Shown here: piece after piece, positions 16,909 to 24,868 of the stretch
How positions within the stretch are numbered: position 1 is the first letter of the stretch
Layout of the letters: every line of letters starts with the position of its first letter
Assembly (NCBI GenBank): GCA_018820205.1
Contig: JAHJOK010000043.1
Span: 1-63,475, forward strand
Source of the DNA: Alphaproteobacteria bacterium
Lineage (GTDB): Bacteria; Pseudomonadota; Alphaproteobacteria; Caulobacterales; Caulobacteraceae
DNA: 63,475 bases
Reading direction: 5' to 3'
Made by a program: the position numbers and the translations under genes
Notes under the pieces: generated by a model
The model's database searches: none
What the model was told of the DNA's origin: nothing
The model's input: only the letters and a program-made list of their open reading frames with translations

Positions 16909-16966
16909 CAGAATTCCCGTTGCGCGCAGACGTTCGCCGCGCGGCGGCCTTCTGCTTGAACGCACA

Positions 16967-17560
16967 TCAGATCGTCAACTCCGACTCGCGGCGCAGACGC
17001 GCGCCCTCCCGGAACACTTCGGCCAGGACGAACACCACCAGAACCGAAAAGACCGGCGTCAGCAGCTCGCCCAACCCTTGCGGATCCATCACCCCCGGGG
17101 CCAGTCGCGCGGCGACCAGTCCCTGAACCAGCCAGACCCCGCCGGTGACGACGGCCAGGATCAAACCGATCTGGCGCAGGCGACGCACGTTCTCGGGCTG
17201 GAAGGGATCGCCCTGGGTCAGGGCGCGAAAGATCATCCGCAGGTTTCGCAGGATCAGCAGGAAACCGCCGAAATAGGCGGTCAGGGCCCCGACGCCGAAC
17301 AGCAGCAGGGGCCGGGTCAGCGGCTGCTGGCGGCCGCCGGCGTCGTTGGAAACGGTGATGTTCAGATTGCCCAGCGGAATGAAGATGGAGGCCAGAAGAA
17401 CCAGCAGCAGGACCGCCGTGATGATCATCAGCAGCACATAGGCCACGTCCAGCGCGATCTTCAGAAGACTGGAGACCGAGCCGGGTCCGATGGTCCTGAA
17501 CGGCGCGCGAAAGCCCTTGAGCATCTTCGGCAGGCGCAGTTCGGGCCGGGTGGCGGACAT
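16967..17560 (-). CDS. DUF2975 membrane protein
   Basis: The 197-residue product has four predicted membrane segments, near residues 34-62 (VAYVLLMIITAVLLLVLLAS), 85-108, 130-150 and 165-185. A soluble loop holds DPFQPENVRRLRQIG, which is typical of DUF2975. The function of the family is unknown. It sits 58 bases upstream of the small XRE regulator on the same strand, the usual DUF2975/XRE pairing, and the Smr gene follows. A strong hairpin at 17599-17628 lies upstream of its start and may be part of the leader. Confidence 0.85.
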   Translation of the reverse strand: MSATRPELRLPKMLKGFRAPFRTIGPGSVSSLLKIALDVAYVLLMIITAVLLLVLLASIFIPLGNLNITVSNDAGGRQQPLTRPLLLFGVGALTAYFGGFLLILRNLRMIFRALTQGDPFQPENVRRLRQIGLILAVVTGGVWLVQGLVAARLAPGVMDPQGLGELLTPVFSVLVVFVLAEVFREGARLRRESELTI

Positions 17561-17598
17561 CGACAGCTCGGGACCGGAAAAATTCTAGGGCGCGATGG

Positions 17599-17628
17599 CC
17601 GTGCGGGGTCCGGCGAACCCCGACACGG
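17599..17628. other. Strong hairpin upstream of the DUF2975 gene
   Basis: CCGTG-CGGGGT pairs with ACCCCG-CACGG, with one bulged A and a seven-base loop. The T-run on the minus strand lies about 20 bases further along, so it is a poor terminator. It falls between the 38-residue gene and the DUF2975 gene and could be a leader structure. I see no gene in 17561-17792. Confidence 0.4.
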
Positions 17629-17792
17629 CTCTATACATCGTGTTCTGGTTCAAGGAGTCAAAACCTCTTCGGTCTTGGCTGCCGCAGCTTCCTTTCAGAA
17701 ACATGGAGATCGGCAGCCAGGGGATTCAGAGAGCCCGGACTTCGTCGTTCAAGCAGCGAACGACCGCATCGCGAGCGATAGCGACACCTGAA

Positions 17793-17909
17793 TCAGAAGG
17801 CCTGCACCAGGATGGCGACCAGGGCGGTCGGCATGGCGGCGAGCAGGGCGGCGTTGATCAGCACAGCGCCGACCTTGTCCATCATCAGCGAGGCGTTCAT
17901 CGTGTTCAT
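17793..17909 (-). CDS. Small membrane protein, 38 residues, unrecognised
   Basis: The frame reads MNTMNASLMMDKVGAVLINA, then a hydrophobic run rich in A, L, M and V, ending in VQAF and a TGA. One membrane helix covers about residues 13-35. A clear ribosome binding site, GAAGGATAG, lies eight bases before the ATG. GC use at third positions matches a real gene. It sits alone between the DUF2975 group and rdgB, in an AT-richer region. I do not recognise it. Small hydrophobic proteins like this can be stress membrane proteins or toxins of type I systems, but no antisense RNA is evident. Confidence 0.6.
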   Translation of the reverse strand: MNTMNASLMMDKVGAVLINAALLAAMPTALVAILVQAF

Positions 17910-18061
17910 CGTTCTATCCTTCGATCCTGAGACGGGTCATTGATTGCCCGTTTTCATCGCCACAGGGTTCAGACTTGTCTCTATCGACCAATCCGGGGAA
18001 CGTTGTGGCCTCCGTTCTTGAGATAATAGATAGGCCTTGCGTGCCTTCGGGTCACGTTACT

Positions 18062-18076
18062 TATCGTTTAACGATA
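18062..18076. promoter_or_regulatory. TATCGTT-TAACGATA palindrome upstream of rdgB
   Basis: TATCGTT and AACGATA flank a central T, in the AT-rich gap between the 38-residue gene and rdgB. The site ends 41 bases before the rdgB ATG. It looks like a dimeric repressor site or part of a promoter region. The region 17910-18117 holds no other gene that I can support. Confidence 0.45.
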
Positions 18077-18117
18077 TTAAAATTGAGCAATGAAATGTTT
18101 CAGGGGCGTGATCGGGG

Positions 18118-18720
18118 ATGAAGTTGAAGCTTATCAAGGGGATGCGGCTTGTCGCAGCCACGCACAACGCCGGAAAGGCGCGCGAAATCGATGCCCTGCT
18201 GGACGGACATTACACGGTGGTCACCGCCGGTGAGCTGAACCTGCCGGAACCGGCCGAAACCGAGACTACTTTCGCCGGCAACGCCATGTTGAAAGCGCGC
18301 CATGCGGCCCAGTTCTCGGGCGAGGTCAGTCTGGCCGACGATTCCGGCCTGTCGGTCGCGGCTCTGGACGGGGCGCCGGGCATATTCTCGGCGCGCTGGG
18401 GCGGACCCCAGAGAGATTTCGCGGCGGCGATGGGCAAGATCGAGACGCGGCTGGAGGAGCTGGGCGCGACGGACCCGTCGGCCTGGTTCACCTCGGCCCT
18501 GGCGGTGGCCTGGCCCGACGGTCCCTCTGTGGTGGTCGAGGGGCGGGTCGATGGAGTCGTCGCCTTCCCGCCCCGCGGCGACAAGGGGTTCGGCTATGAC
18601 CCCATCTTCATCCCCCGGGGTCATGACCGGACTTTCGGAGAGATGGAGCCCGGACTGAAGGACAGCCTCAGCCACCGCAGCCTGGCCTTCGCCAGGCTGA
18701 AGGCGGCCCTGATTGACTGA
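18118..18720 (+). CDS. rdgB: Non-canonical purine NTP pyrophosphatase (RdgB/HAM1)
   Basis: It hydrolyses dITP, ITP and XTP to monophosphates and so keeps altered purines out of DNA and RNA. The 200-residue product has LVAATHNAGKAREIDALL, ETETTFAGNAMLKARHAA, VSLADDSGLSVAALDG with the catalytic aspartates, and GFGYDPIFIP, followed by SHRSLAFARL. Length and motifs are complete. It overlaps the TTG start of the HemW gene by eight bases, so the two are an operon. Confidence 0.96.
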   Translation: MKLKLIKGMRLVAATHNAGKAREIDALLDGHYTVVTAGELNLPEPAETETTFAGNAMLKARHAAQFSGEVSLADDSGLSVAALDGAPGIFSARWGGPQRDFAAAMGKIETRLEELGATDPSAWFTSALAVAWPDGPSVVVEGRVDGVVAFPPRGDKGFGYDPIFIPRGHDRTFGEMEPGLKDSLSHRSLAFARLKAALID

Positions 18721-19873
18721 CGTCTCTCCCGGGCCGGGCGACGCCGTCGCCGTCTATGTCCACTGGCCCTATTGCGCCCGCCTCTGTCCCTATTGCGATT
18801 TCAACGTGGTCAAGGATCGCGGGTGGGTCGAGGAACAGGCCGTGCTGGTCGAGGCCATCCTGTGCGACCTGTCCGCCCAGGCCGCGCTCCTGGGGCCGCG
18901 CCCGCTGGCGTCGATCTTCTTCGGCGGCGGCACCCCGTCGCTGATGCGGCCCCGGGACGTGGCGGTCGTCATCGGCCGGATCCGGGCGGCGTTTCCCGGC
19001 GGAGATGTCGAGATCACGCTGGAGGCCAATCCGACCGACGCCGAGGCCGCCCATTTCGCCGCCCTGAAGGATGCGGGCGTCAACCGCCTGTCGCTGGGGG
19101 TTCAGTCGCTGGACGACGCCAGCCTGGCGTTTCTGGGACGCAACCACTCCGCAGACGAAGCCCGACGGGCCATTGCGGTCGCGGCCTCGATCTTTGATCG
19201 CCTGTCGATCGACCTGATTCACGCCCTTCCCGGCCAGACCGTGGCGGACTGGCGCGCGGCCCTGACCGAGGCCCTGGCCATGGGCTTCGAACACGTCTCG
19301 CCCTATCAGCTGACCATCGCGGAGGGCACTGCGTTCGCCCGGGCTTTCGAGCGGGGAACCCTGACACCGCCAGACGAGGACACGTCCGCCGACCTCTATG
19401 AAGCGACAGAACAGGTTCTGAGCGCCGCGGGCTTTGACGCCTATGAGGTGTCCAACCACGCCCGCGGGGTCGCGGCGCGGTCGGCCCACAATCTGCATGT
19501 ATGGCGCGGTGGCGACTATGTCGGCGTCGGGCCCGGCGCCCACGGCCGCATCACCATGGACGGCGTGCGGACGGCCACCGTCGCGCACCGGCGCGTCGGC
19601 GACTATATCGCGGGCGTCGCGGGCGGCGCGCCCTGGTCGGAGCGCGAGACGCTGGACGCCCGCGCCGCCGCCGAGGAACGGGTGCTGCTGGGTCTGCGCA
19701 CGGTCGAGGGGGTCGCCGTCAGCGATCTTTCCGCCCTTGGCCTGGACCCCGCGTCGGGGCCGATCGCCGATCTGGTCGAGGACGGCTTCGTCGCCATCGC
19801 AGACGGACGCCTCGCCGCCACGGCGACCGGTCGGCCCGTGCTGGATTCGGTGCTGAAGGCGCTGCTGACGTGA
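18713..19873 (+). CDS. hemW: HemW-type radical SAM protein (haem chaperone)
   Basis: The 386-residue protein carries the radical SAM cluster motif in VHWPYCARLCPYCDF (CxxxCxxC) and the SAM-binding GGGTPSLM. It also has LGVQSLDDASLAFLGRNHSA, HALPGQTVADW, and HNLHVWRGGDYVGVGPGAHG. HemN needs an extra N-terminal sequence that is missing here, so HemW is the better name than coproporphyrinogen oxidase. HemW is thought to bind haem and hand it to haem proteins. The start at TTG 18713 is the only one in the frame near the family's usual start. Confidence 0.9.
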   Translation: MTDVSPGPGDAVAVYVHWPYCARLCPYCDFNVVKDRGWVEEQAVLVEAILCDLSAQAALLGPRPLASIFFGGGTPSLMRPRDVAVVIGRIRAAFPGGDVEITLEANPTDAEAAHFAALKDAGVNRLSLGVQSLDDASLAFLGRNHSADEARRAIAVAASIFDRLSIDLIHALPGQTVADWRAALTEALAMGFEHVSPYQLTIAEGTAFARAFERGTLTPPDEDTSADLYEATEQVLSAAGFDAYEVSNHARGVAARSAHNLHVWRGGDYVGVGPGAHGRITMDGVRTATVAHRRVGDYIAGVAGGAPWSERETLDARAAAEERVLLGLRTVEGVAVSDLSALGLDPASGPIADLVEDGFVAIADGRLAATATGRPVLDSVLKALLT

Positions 19874-19928
19874 GCCGCGAGCATTCCCGCGCATTGTCCC
19901 GCCGGCCCGTCGCTGGCACGGTCGCGCG

Positions 19929-20804
19929 ATGAGCGAGCCCAGTCCCTTTCCCCCGACCGCGCCGCCGCCCCGGCCGGTGTCGCCGGGGCTGTATCTGGTC
20001 TCGACCCCGATCGGGAACCTGCGCGACATGACGTTGCGGGCGCTGGACATCCTGGCCGCGGCCGATCTGGTGCTGGCCGAGGACACCCGGGTCAGCGCCA
20101 AATTGCTGAGCGCCTATGGGCTGAAGGCGCGGCTGGAACGCTGCGACGACCATGCCTCGGCCCAGGCCGCCGAACGCGCCATCGCGCGGATCAGGGACGG
20201 GGCGGTGGTAGCCCTGGTGTCCGACGCCGGGACGCCGGTGATTTCGGACCCCGGTTTTGTCGTCGCCCGCGCGGTGATCGCGGCGGGTCTGCCGGTTCAC
20301 CCGATCCCCGGCGCGTCCAGCCTGCTGGCGGCGCTGGTGCTGTCGGGCCTGCCCGCGGACCGGGTTCTGTTCGCCGGGTTCCCGCCGGCCAGGTCCGGGG
20401 CGCGCCTCACGATGCTGACGGAGTTGAAGGCGGCGCGTCAGACCCTGGTCTTCTTCGAGAGCGGCCCACGCCTGAAGGCCAGCCTGACGGACATGGCCGC
20501 CGTGCTGGGCCCGCGCCCCGCCGCCGTCTGTCGCGAACTGACCAAAATGTATGAGGAGGCGGTGCGCGGCGACCTGACCGAACTCGCCGTCGATCCGCGC
20601 TGCGACGGGCCCAAGGGCGAGATCGTGGTGGTCGTCGGGCCGGGGGACACCGAGACGGCCAGCGCCGCCGACATCGACGCGGCCCTGACCGAGTCCCTGG
20701 CCCGGCTGTCGACGGGAGAAGCGGCGTCCGAAGTCGCCGGTATCCTCGATCTGCCTAGAAAGGCGCTGTATCGCCGCGCGCTGGAGCTTCAGGGCAAGGG
20801 ATGA
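19929..20804 (+). CDS. rsmI: 16S rRNA 2'-O-ribose C1402 methyltransferase
   Basis: It methylates C1402 in the decoding centre of 16S rRNA using SAM. The 291-residue product has the tetrapyrrole-methylase fold: GLYLVSTPIGNLRDMTLRAL, LVLAEDTRVSA, VALVSDAGTPVISDPG, PIPGASSLLAAL, and VFFESGPRL with AAVCRELTKMYEE. An N-terminal proline-rich stretch of about 20 residues is extra. Its stop overlaps the start of the YraN gene (ATGA), as is usual for rsmI-yraN. Confidence 0.97.
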   Translation: MSEPSPFPPTAPPPRPVSPGLYLVSTPIGNLRDMTLRALDILAAADLVLAEDTRVSAKLLSAYGLKARLERCDDHASAQAAERAIARIRDGAVVALVSDAGTPVISDPGFVVARAVIAAGLPVHPIPGASSLLAALVLSGLPADRVLFAGFPPARSGARLTMLTELKAARQTLVFFESGPRLKASLTDMAAVLGPRPAAVCRELTKMYEEAVRGDLTELAVDPRCDGPKGEIVVVVGPGDTETASAADIDAALTESLARLSTGEAASEVAGILDLPRKALYRRALELQGKG

Positions 20805-21202
20805 AGCGGATTCGCGTCCCGACGCCCGCGCCGAAGCCCAAGGCGGTCTGGCGACAGTCGCTGGGCGGGCGGGCCTTTCAGCAGGGTCACGGCGCCGAAT
20901 GGATCGCCGCCGTCTGGCTGATGCTGAAGGGCTATCAACTGCTGGGGTTTCGCCTGAAGACGCCCGGCGCCGAGATTGACATCCTGGCGCGGCGCGGTCG
21001 CACCTTGGTGGTGGTCGAGGTCAAGCAGCGTGCGACGATGGCGGCGGCGCTGATCGCGATCGATCCGCGACAGCTGGAACGACTCCGTCAGGCCGGGGCC
21101 GCACTGTTGCGTCAAAGACCCAGCTTGGCCGGACTTCTGTTGCGGATCGATACCGTGGCGCTGGCCCCGAGGCGATTTCCGCGCCATCGTCGCAACCTGT
21201 AG
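20801..21202 (+). CDS. yraN: UPF0102 (YraN) nuclease-fold protein
   Basis: The 133-residue product has the restriction-endonuclease-like core of UPF0102: GHGAEWIAAVWLMLKGYQLL, then KTPGAEIDILARRGRTLVVVEVKQR, which holds the E-x-D and E-x-K residues. The role is unknown; a DNA repair or Holliday-junction function has been suggested for the family. It starts inside the rsmI stop codon (ATGA), showing translational coupling. Its C terminus (PRRFPRHRRNL) is basic. A DnaA-type gene is not nearby. Confidence 0.92.
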   Translation: MKRIRVPTPAPKPKAVWRQSLGGRAFQQGHGAEWIAAVWLMLKGYQLLGFRLKTPGAEIDILARRGRTLVVVEVKQRATMAAALIAIDPRQLERLRQAGAALLRQRPSLAGLLLRIDTVALAPRRFPRHRRNL

Positions 21203-21243
21203 TTCCCATACGTCGGGGAACGGGGTCGTCGGGGGACGTCACG

Positions 21244-22059
21244 GTGACGCGGGAGGACGCGGAATCCATTCTGGAAGAGGCCGGTCAGGCCGAGGACGAC
21301 GCCTTTCCGTTGCTTGAGGCGGCGATCGCCTGCGCCATCCACGACGATCCATTTCGCGACGCCGCGCCGGCCCGGCATCTGGCCGACGCGGCCGCAGAGC
21401 GTCTGGCCGAACGGGTCGGCGGCGAGAGCCCTGACGACGCCCTGGCCGAAACCATGGCGGCCGACATGCGGCTGAACGGCGATCTGCTGCACTATGACGA
21501 CGCGGCCAATACCGACGTCATCGACGTGGCCGAGCGACGTCGCGGCCTGTCGGCGGCCCTGGCGGTCTTTTATCTGGATGCGGCGCGACGGGTCGGGATC
21601 ACGGCCCAGGGCGTCGACTTTCCCAACCATTTCCTGCTGCGGGTCGATACGCCCGCCGGGCCGGTGGCGCTGGATCCGTTCAGCCAGGGCCGGGTGGTGA
21701 TGCCGTCCGAGCTGACCCGCCGCGCCCTGCGCGCCGGGCTTACGCCGCATGTGGCCGACCGACTGGATGTTCTGATGGCGCCGGTCAGCGACCGCCAGGC
21801 CTTGATCCGGCTGCAGAACGTGCTGTTCAGCCGCGCCATCAAGGCCGGAGACTATGGCTGCGCCGAACGCTCGGCGGTTCGGCGCGCCCTGCTGGATCCG
21901 GAGGACCACCGGCCCTGGCTGGACGTCGCCGCCGCACGCGAGAAACAGGGCATCCTCGCCGGCGCCCTGGACGCCCTGTCCCGCGCTCGCGCCGTGGCCG
22001 GCCAGGACGACTATGTGCCCGGCGCCGCCGTGGACCGGCTGCGAATGCAGCTGAACTGA
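21244..22059 (+). CDS. SirB1-family transglutaminase-like/TPR protein
   Basis: The 271-residue product matches the SirB1 N-terminal domain: [23 protein letters not shown], then [18 protein letters not shown] and [27 protein letters not shown] helical tail with tetratricopeptide-like repeats follows (about 185-265). In the family the fold is transglutaminase-like but often lacks a catalytic cysteine. No cysteine sits at the usual site here (RRGLSAA), which fits a non-enzymatic scaffold. The start is a GTG. The gene lies between yraN and gshB, an order often seen in related genomes. Confidence 0.85.
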   Translation: MTREDAESILEEAGQAEDDAFPLLEAAIACAIHDDPFRDAAPARHLADAAAERLAERVGGESPDDALAETMAADMRLNGDLLHYDDAANTDVIDVAERRRGLSAALAVFYLDAARRVGITAQGVDFPNHFLLRVDTPAGPVALDPFSQGRVVMPSELTRRALRAGLTPHVADRLDVLMAPVSDRQALIRLQNVLFSRAIKAGDYGCAERSAVRRALLDPEDHRPWLDVAAAREKQGILAGALDALSRARAVAGQDDYVPGAAVDRLRMQLN

Positions 22060-22153
22060 AGTTTCCGCTTGGTCTCGGCGCGCTTCGCACTACTTGAGCA
22101 GGGCCGCTCCCGACTCCGGAACGGGGGTTACGAAAGCGCACAGGGAAAGCCGC

Positions 22154-23104
22154 ATGCTCAAGGTCGCCATCCAGATGGACCCCATCGAAGCGGTCAACAT
22201 CGCTTCGGACACGACCTTCTTCCTGGCGCTGGAAGCCCAGCAACGCGGCCATCCCCTGTGGGTCTATGACTTCCGCACCCTGGCGCTGGAGGACGGTGAT
22301 CTGTTCTGCCGTGCGCGCCCGGTGGTTCTGCGCCAGGTCCACGGCGACCATGTGACCCTCGGCGACGAGGTGAAGCTGGATCTGGGCAAGGACGTCGATG
22401 TCATCCTGATGCGTCAGGACCCGCCGTTCGACATGGCCTATGTGACCGCCACCTATCTTCTGGAGACGGTCCATCCGCGCACCCTGGTGGTCAACGATCC
22501 GGCTGAGGTCCGTTCGGCGCCCGAGAAACTCTATGCGACCCGGTTCGAGGGCGTGCAGCCGCCGACCCTGATCAGTTCGGACCCGGTCGCTCTGGTCGAT
22601 TTCCACGAACGCCACGGCGACGTGGTGCTGAAACCCCTGCATGGCGCGGCCGGGTCGGGCGTGGTGCGCCTGAAGGCCGGCGATCCAAACCTGGAAGCCC
22701 TGATCGAGATTCACGCCACGGGGTCTCGCGATCCGCTGGTGATCCAGAAATTCATCCCGGCGGTCGAAAAGGGCGACAAGCGGATCATCCTGATCGACGG
22801 CGAGCCGGTCGGCGCCATCAACCGCGTTCCGGCCAAGGGACAGGTGCGGTCGAACCTGCGGGTCGGCGGTACGGCCGCGCCGGTCGAGCTGACGGACAGG
22901 GACCGGGAGATCTGCGACATCATCGGACCGGAACTGAAGGCGCGCGGCCTGATGTTCGTCGGCATCGACGTGATCGGCGACTATCTGACCGAGATCAACG
23001 TCACCTCGCCGACGGGCGCGGTGCAGCTGAAGGAATTCAGCGGCGTCGACGCCGCCGCCATCCTGTGGGACGTGATCGAGGCGAAACACGTTCCCAGCGC
23101 ATAA
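22154..23104 (+). CDS. gshB: Glutathione synthase
   Basis: It adds glycine to gamma-glutamylcysteine using ATP, the last step of glutathione synthesis. The 316-residue product has [20 protein letters not shown] at the N terminus and the ATP-grasp parts [32 protein letters not shown] and [16 protein letters not shown]. Glutathione-binding segments are [16 protein letters not shown] and [20 protein letters not shown]. All are standard. It lies directly upstream of the parS-like site and comM. Confidence 0.97.
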   Translation: MLKVAIQMDPIEAVNIASDTTFFLALEAQQRGHPLWVYDFRTLALEDGDLFCRARPVVLRQVHGDHVTLGDEVKLDLGKDVDVILMRQDPPFDMAYVTATYLLETVHPRTLVVNDPAEVRSAPEKLYATRFEGVQPPTLISSDPVALVDFHERHGDVVLKPLHGAAGSGVVRLKAGDPNLEALIEIHATGSRDPLVIQKFIPAVEKGDKRIILIDGEPVGAINRVPAKGQVRSNLRVGGTAAPVELTDRDREICDIIGPELKARGLMFVGIDVIGDYLTEINVTSPTGAVQLKEFSGVDAAAILWDVIEAKHVPSA

Positions 23105-23138
23105 CGTCGCTATTGCAATCCCGCTGAGTTCATGTTTC

Positions 23139-23152
23139 GTTCCACGTGAAAC
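23139..23152. promoter_or_regulatory. parS-like ParB binding site
   Basis: GTTCCACGTGAAAC differs from the perfect parS palindrome GTTTCACGTGAAAC at one base, and the CACGTG core is intact. A second inverted repeat, CCACGT-GAA-ACGTGG, overlaps it at 23142-23156. The site ends 13 bases before the comM ATG and abuts its GGAGGG ribosome binding site. ParB binding would mark this region as origin-proximal. The match is direct; binding is inferred. Confidence 0.7.
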
Positions 23153-23165
23153 GTGGAGGGCGGAC

Positions 23166-24755
23166 ATGCTGGCCAGCATCGCGACGGTGGCGTTCGAGGG
23201 GGTCGAGGCGCGGCGCGTTTCCGTCGAGGTCCAGCTGGTCGGCAGCGAAGGCCCGACCATCTTCTCCATCGTCGGATTGCCGGACAAGGCCGTGGCCGAG
23301 AGCCGGGAGCGGGTGCGAGGGGCCTTCGCCGGCATCGGCCTGGCGCTTCCGGCCAAGCGGATCATCGCCAACCTGGCCCCCGCCGACCTGCCCAAGGAAG
23401 GCAGCCATTTCGACCTTCCGATCGCCCTGGCCCTGCTGGCCGCCCTGGGCGTGATCCAGCCGGATGCCTTGCAGGGTTGGGCCGCGCTGGGCGAACTGGG
23501 GCTGGACGGGCGGATCCAGCCCGTCGGCGGAACCCTGCCGGCCGCCGTGGCCGCCGCCTCGATGGGGCTGGGCCTGATCTGTCCCGAGGCCAATGGGCCA
23601 GAGGCCGCCTGGGCGGGCGACGTGTCGATCCTCGCCCCCCGGTCGCTGATCGGCCTGATCAACCACTTCAAGGGCGCGACCGTGCTGCGCGCGCCGGAAC
23701 CCGGCCCCGTTCGGTCGGGCGCCGCGGTTCCCGACTTGCGCGACGTCAAGGGTCAGGAGAGCGCGAAGCGCGCGCTCGAGGTGGCTGCGGCCGGGGGGCA
23801 CAATCTGTTGTTCGTCGGCCCGCCCGGATCGGGCAAGTCGATGATGGCGCAACGCCTGCCGGGCCTGTTGCCTCCGCTGACGCCGACCGAACTGCTGGAG
23901 ACCTCCATGGTCTGGTCGGTGGCCGGACTGATCGAACGCGGCGCCCTGACGCGCGACCGGCCGTTCCGCGCGCCCCACCATTCCGCCTCAATGGCGGCCC
24001 TGACCGGCGGGGGGCTGCGCGCCAAACCGGGCGAGGCCTCCCTGGCCCACAACGGCGTGCTGTTCCTGGACGAACTGCCCGAATATTCGGCCCAGGCGCT
24101 GGACAGCCTGCGCGCGCCGCTGGAAACCGGCGAGATCGTGGTGGCCCGCGCGAACGCCCACGTCCGCTACCCGGCGCGGTTCCAGCTGGTGGCCGCGATG
24201 AACCCCTGCCGCTGCGGTATCGGCGGGGCGGGCAAGGGGGCCTGCGGCAAGGCGCCCCGGTGCCAGCGGGATTATCAGAACCGGATCTCGGGCCCGATGT
24301 TCGATCGGATCGACCTGACCGTCGAAACGCCCCCGGTCACCGCCGCCGACATGGCCCTGCCCGCGCCCGCCGAAGGCACGGCCGAGGCCGCCGCCCGGGT
24401 CGCCGTCGCCCGGGCGATGCAGGAGGACCGGGTGCGCGAAGCCGGGCTCGACCCCCTTCAGGCCCTGAACGCCCGCTCCTCGGGCGATGTGCTGGAGCGT
24501 TTCGCTACGCCCGACGAGGCGGGCCGGGCGCTGCTGATGCGGGCCGGCGAGGCGGGCGGACTGACCGCGCGCGGCTGGACCCGGACCTTGCGTCTGGCCC
24601 GCACGATCGCCGATCTGGAGGGTTCGACCGGCGTGCTGCGCCGCCACATCGCCGAGGCCCTGATCTATCGCCGATCGACCGTCGGGGCCCAGGGCGATTT
24701 CGAGCGTCAGGACGGCGGGAGGGAGACCGGCCGGATCGGCATGACGGCCTACTGA
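23166..24755 (+). CDS. comM: YifB/ComM-family AAA+ ATPase (Mg-chelatase-like)
   Basis: ComM is a hexameric AAA+ helicase that aids branch migration in natural transformation; other members have less clear roles. The 529-residue product has the N-terminal Lon-like domain (LQGWAALGELGLDGRIQPV), Walker A GPPGSGKSMM, Walker B VLFLDELPEYS, and the Mg-chelatase arginine-finger part FRAPHHSASMAALTGGG. The cysteine cluster CRCGIGGAGKGACGKAPRC is typical. The ribosome binding site GGAGGG overlaps the parS-like site. The gene is complete. Confidence 0.93.
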   Translation: MLASIATVAFEGVEARRVSVEVQLVGSEGPTIFSIVGLPDKAVAESRERVRGAFAGIGLALPAKRIIANLAPADLPKEGSHFDLPIALALLAALGVIQPDALQGWAALGELGLDGRIQPVGGTLPAAVAAASMGLGLICPEANGPEAAWAGDVSILAPRSLIGLINHFKGATVLRAPEPGPVRSGAAVPDLRDVKGQESAKRALEVAAAGGHNLLFVGPPGSGKSMMAQRLPGLLPPLTPTELLETSMVWSVAGLIERGALTRDRPFRAPHHSASMAALTGGGLRAKPGEASLAHNGVLFLDELPEYSAQALDSLRAPLETGEIVVARANAHVRYPARFQLVAAMNPCRCGIGGAGKGACGKAPRCQRDYQNRISGPMFDRIDLTVETPPVTAADMALPAPAEGTAEAAARVAVARAMQEDRVREAGLDPLQALNARSSGDVLERFATPDEAGRALLMRAGEAGGLTARGWTRTLRLARTIADLEGSTGVLRRHIAEALIYRRSTVGAQGDFERQDGGRETGRIGMTAY

Positions 24756-24868
24756 GGCCGCGCGGCGGTCCTTGTCGTGCGGGCCGTGCGGGAACACCTT
24801 GGAAACCCTGCGGATTGAACCGTCCTTAACCCGCGCCGGCGCAGGATCGCCCTTCATCGGAGACGGGC

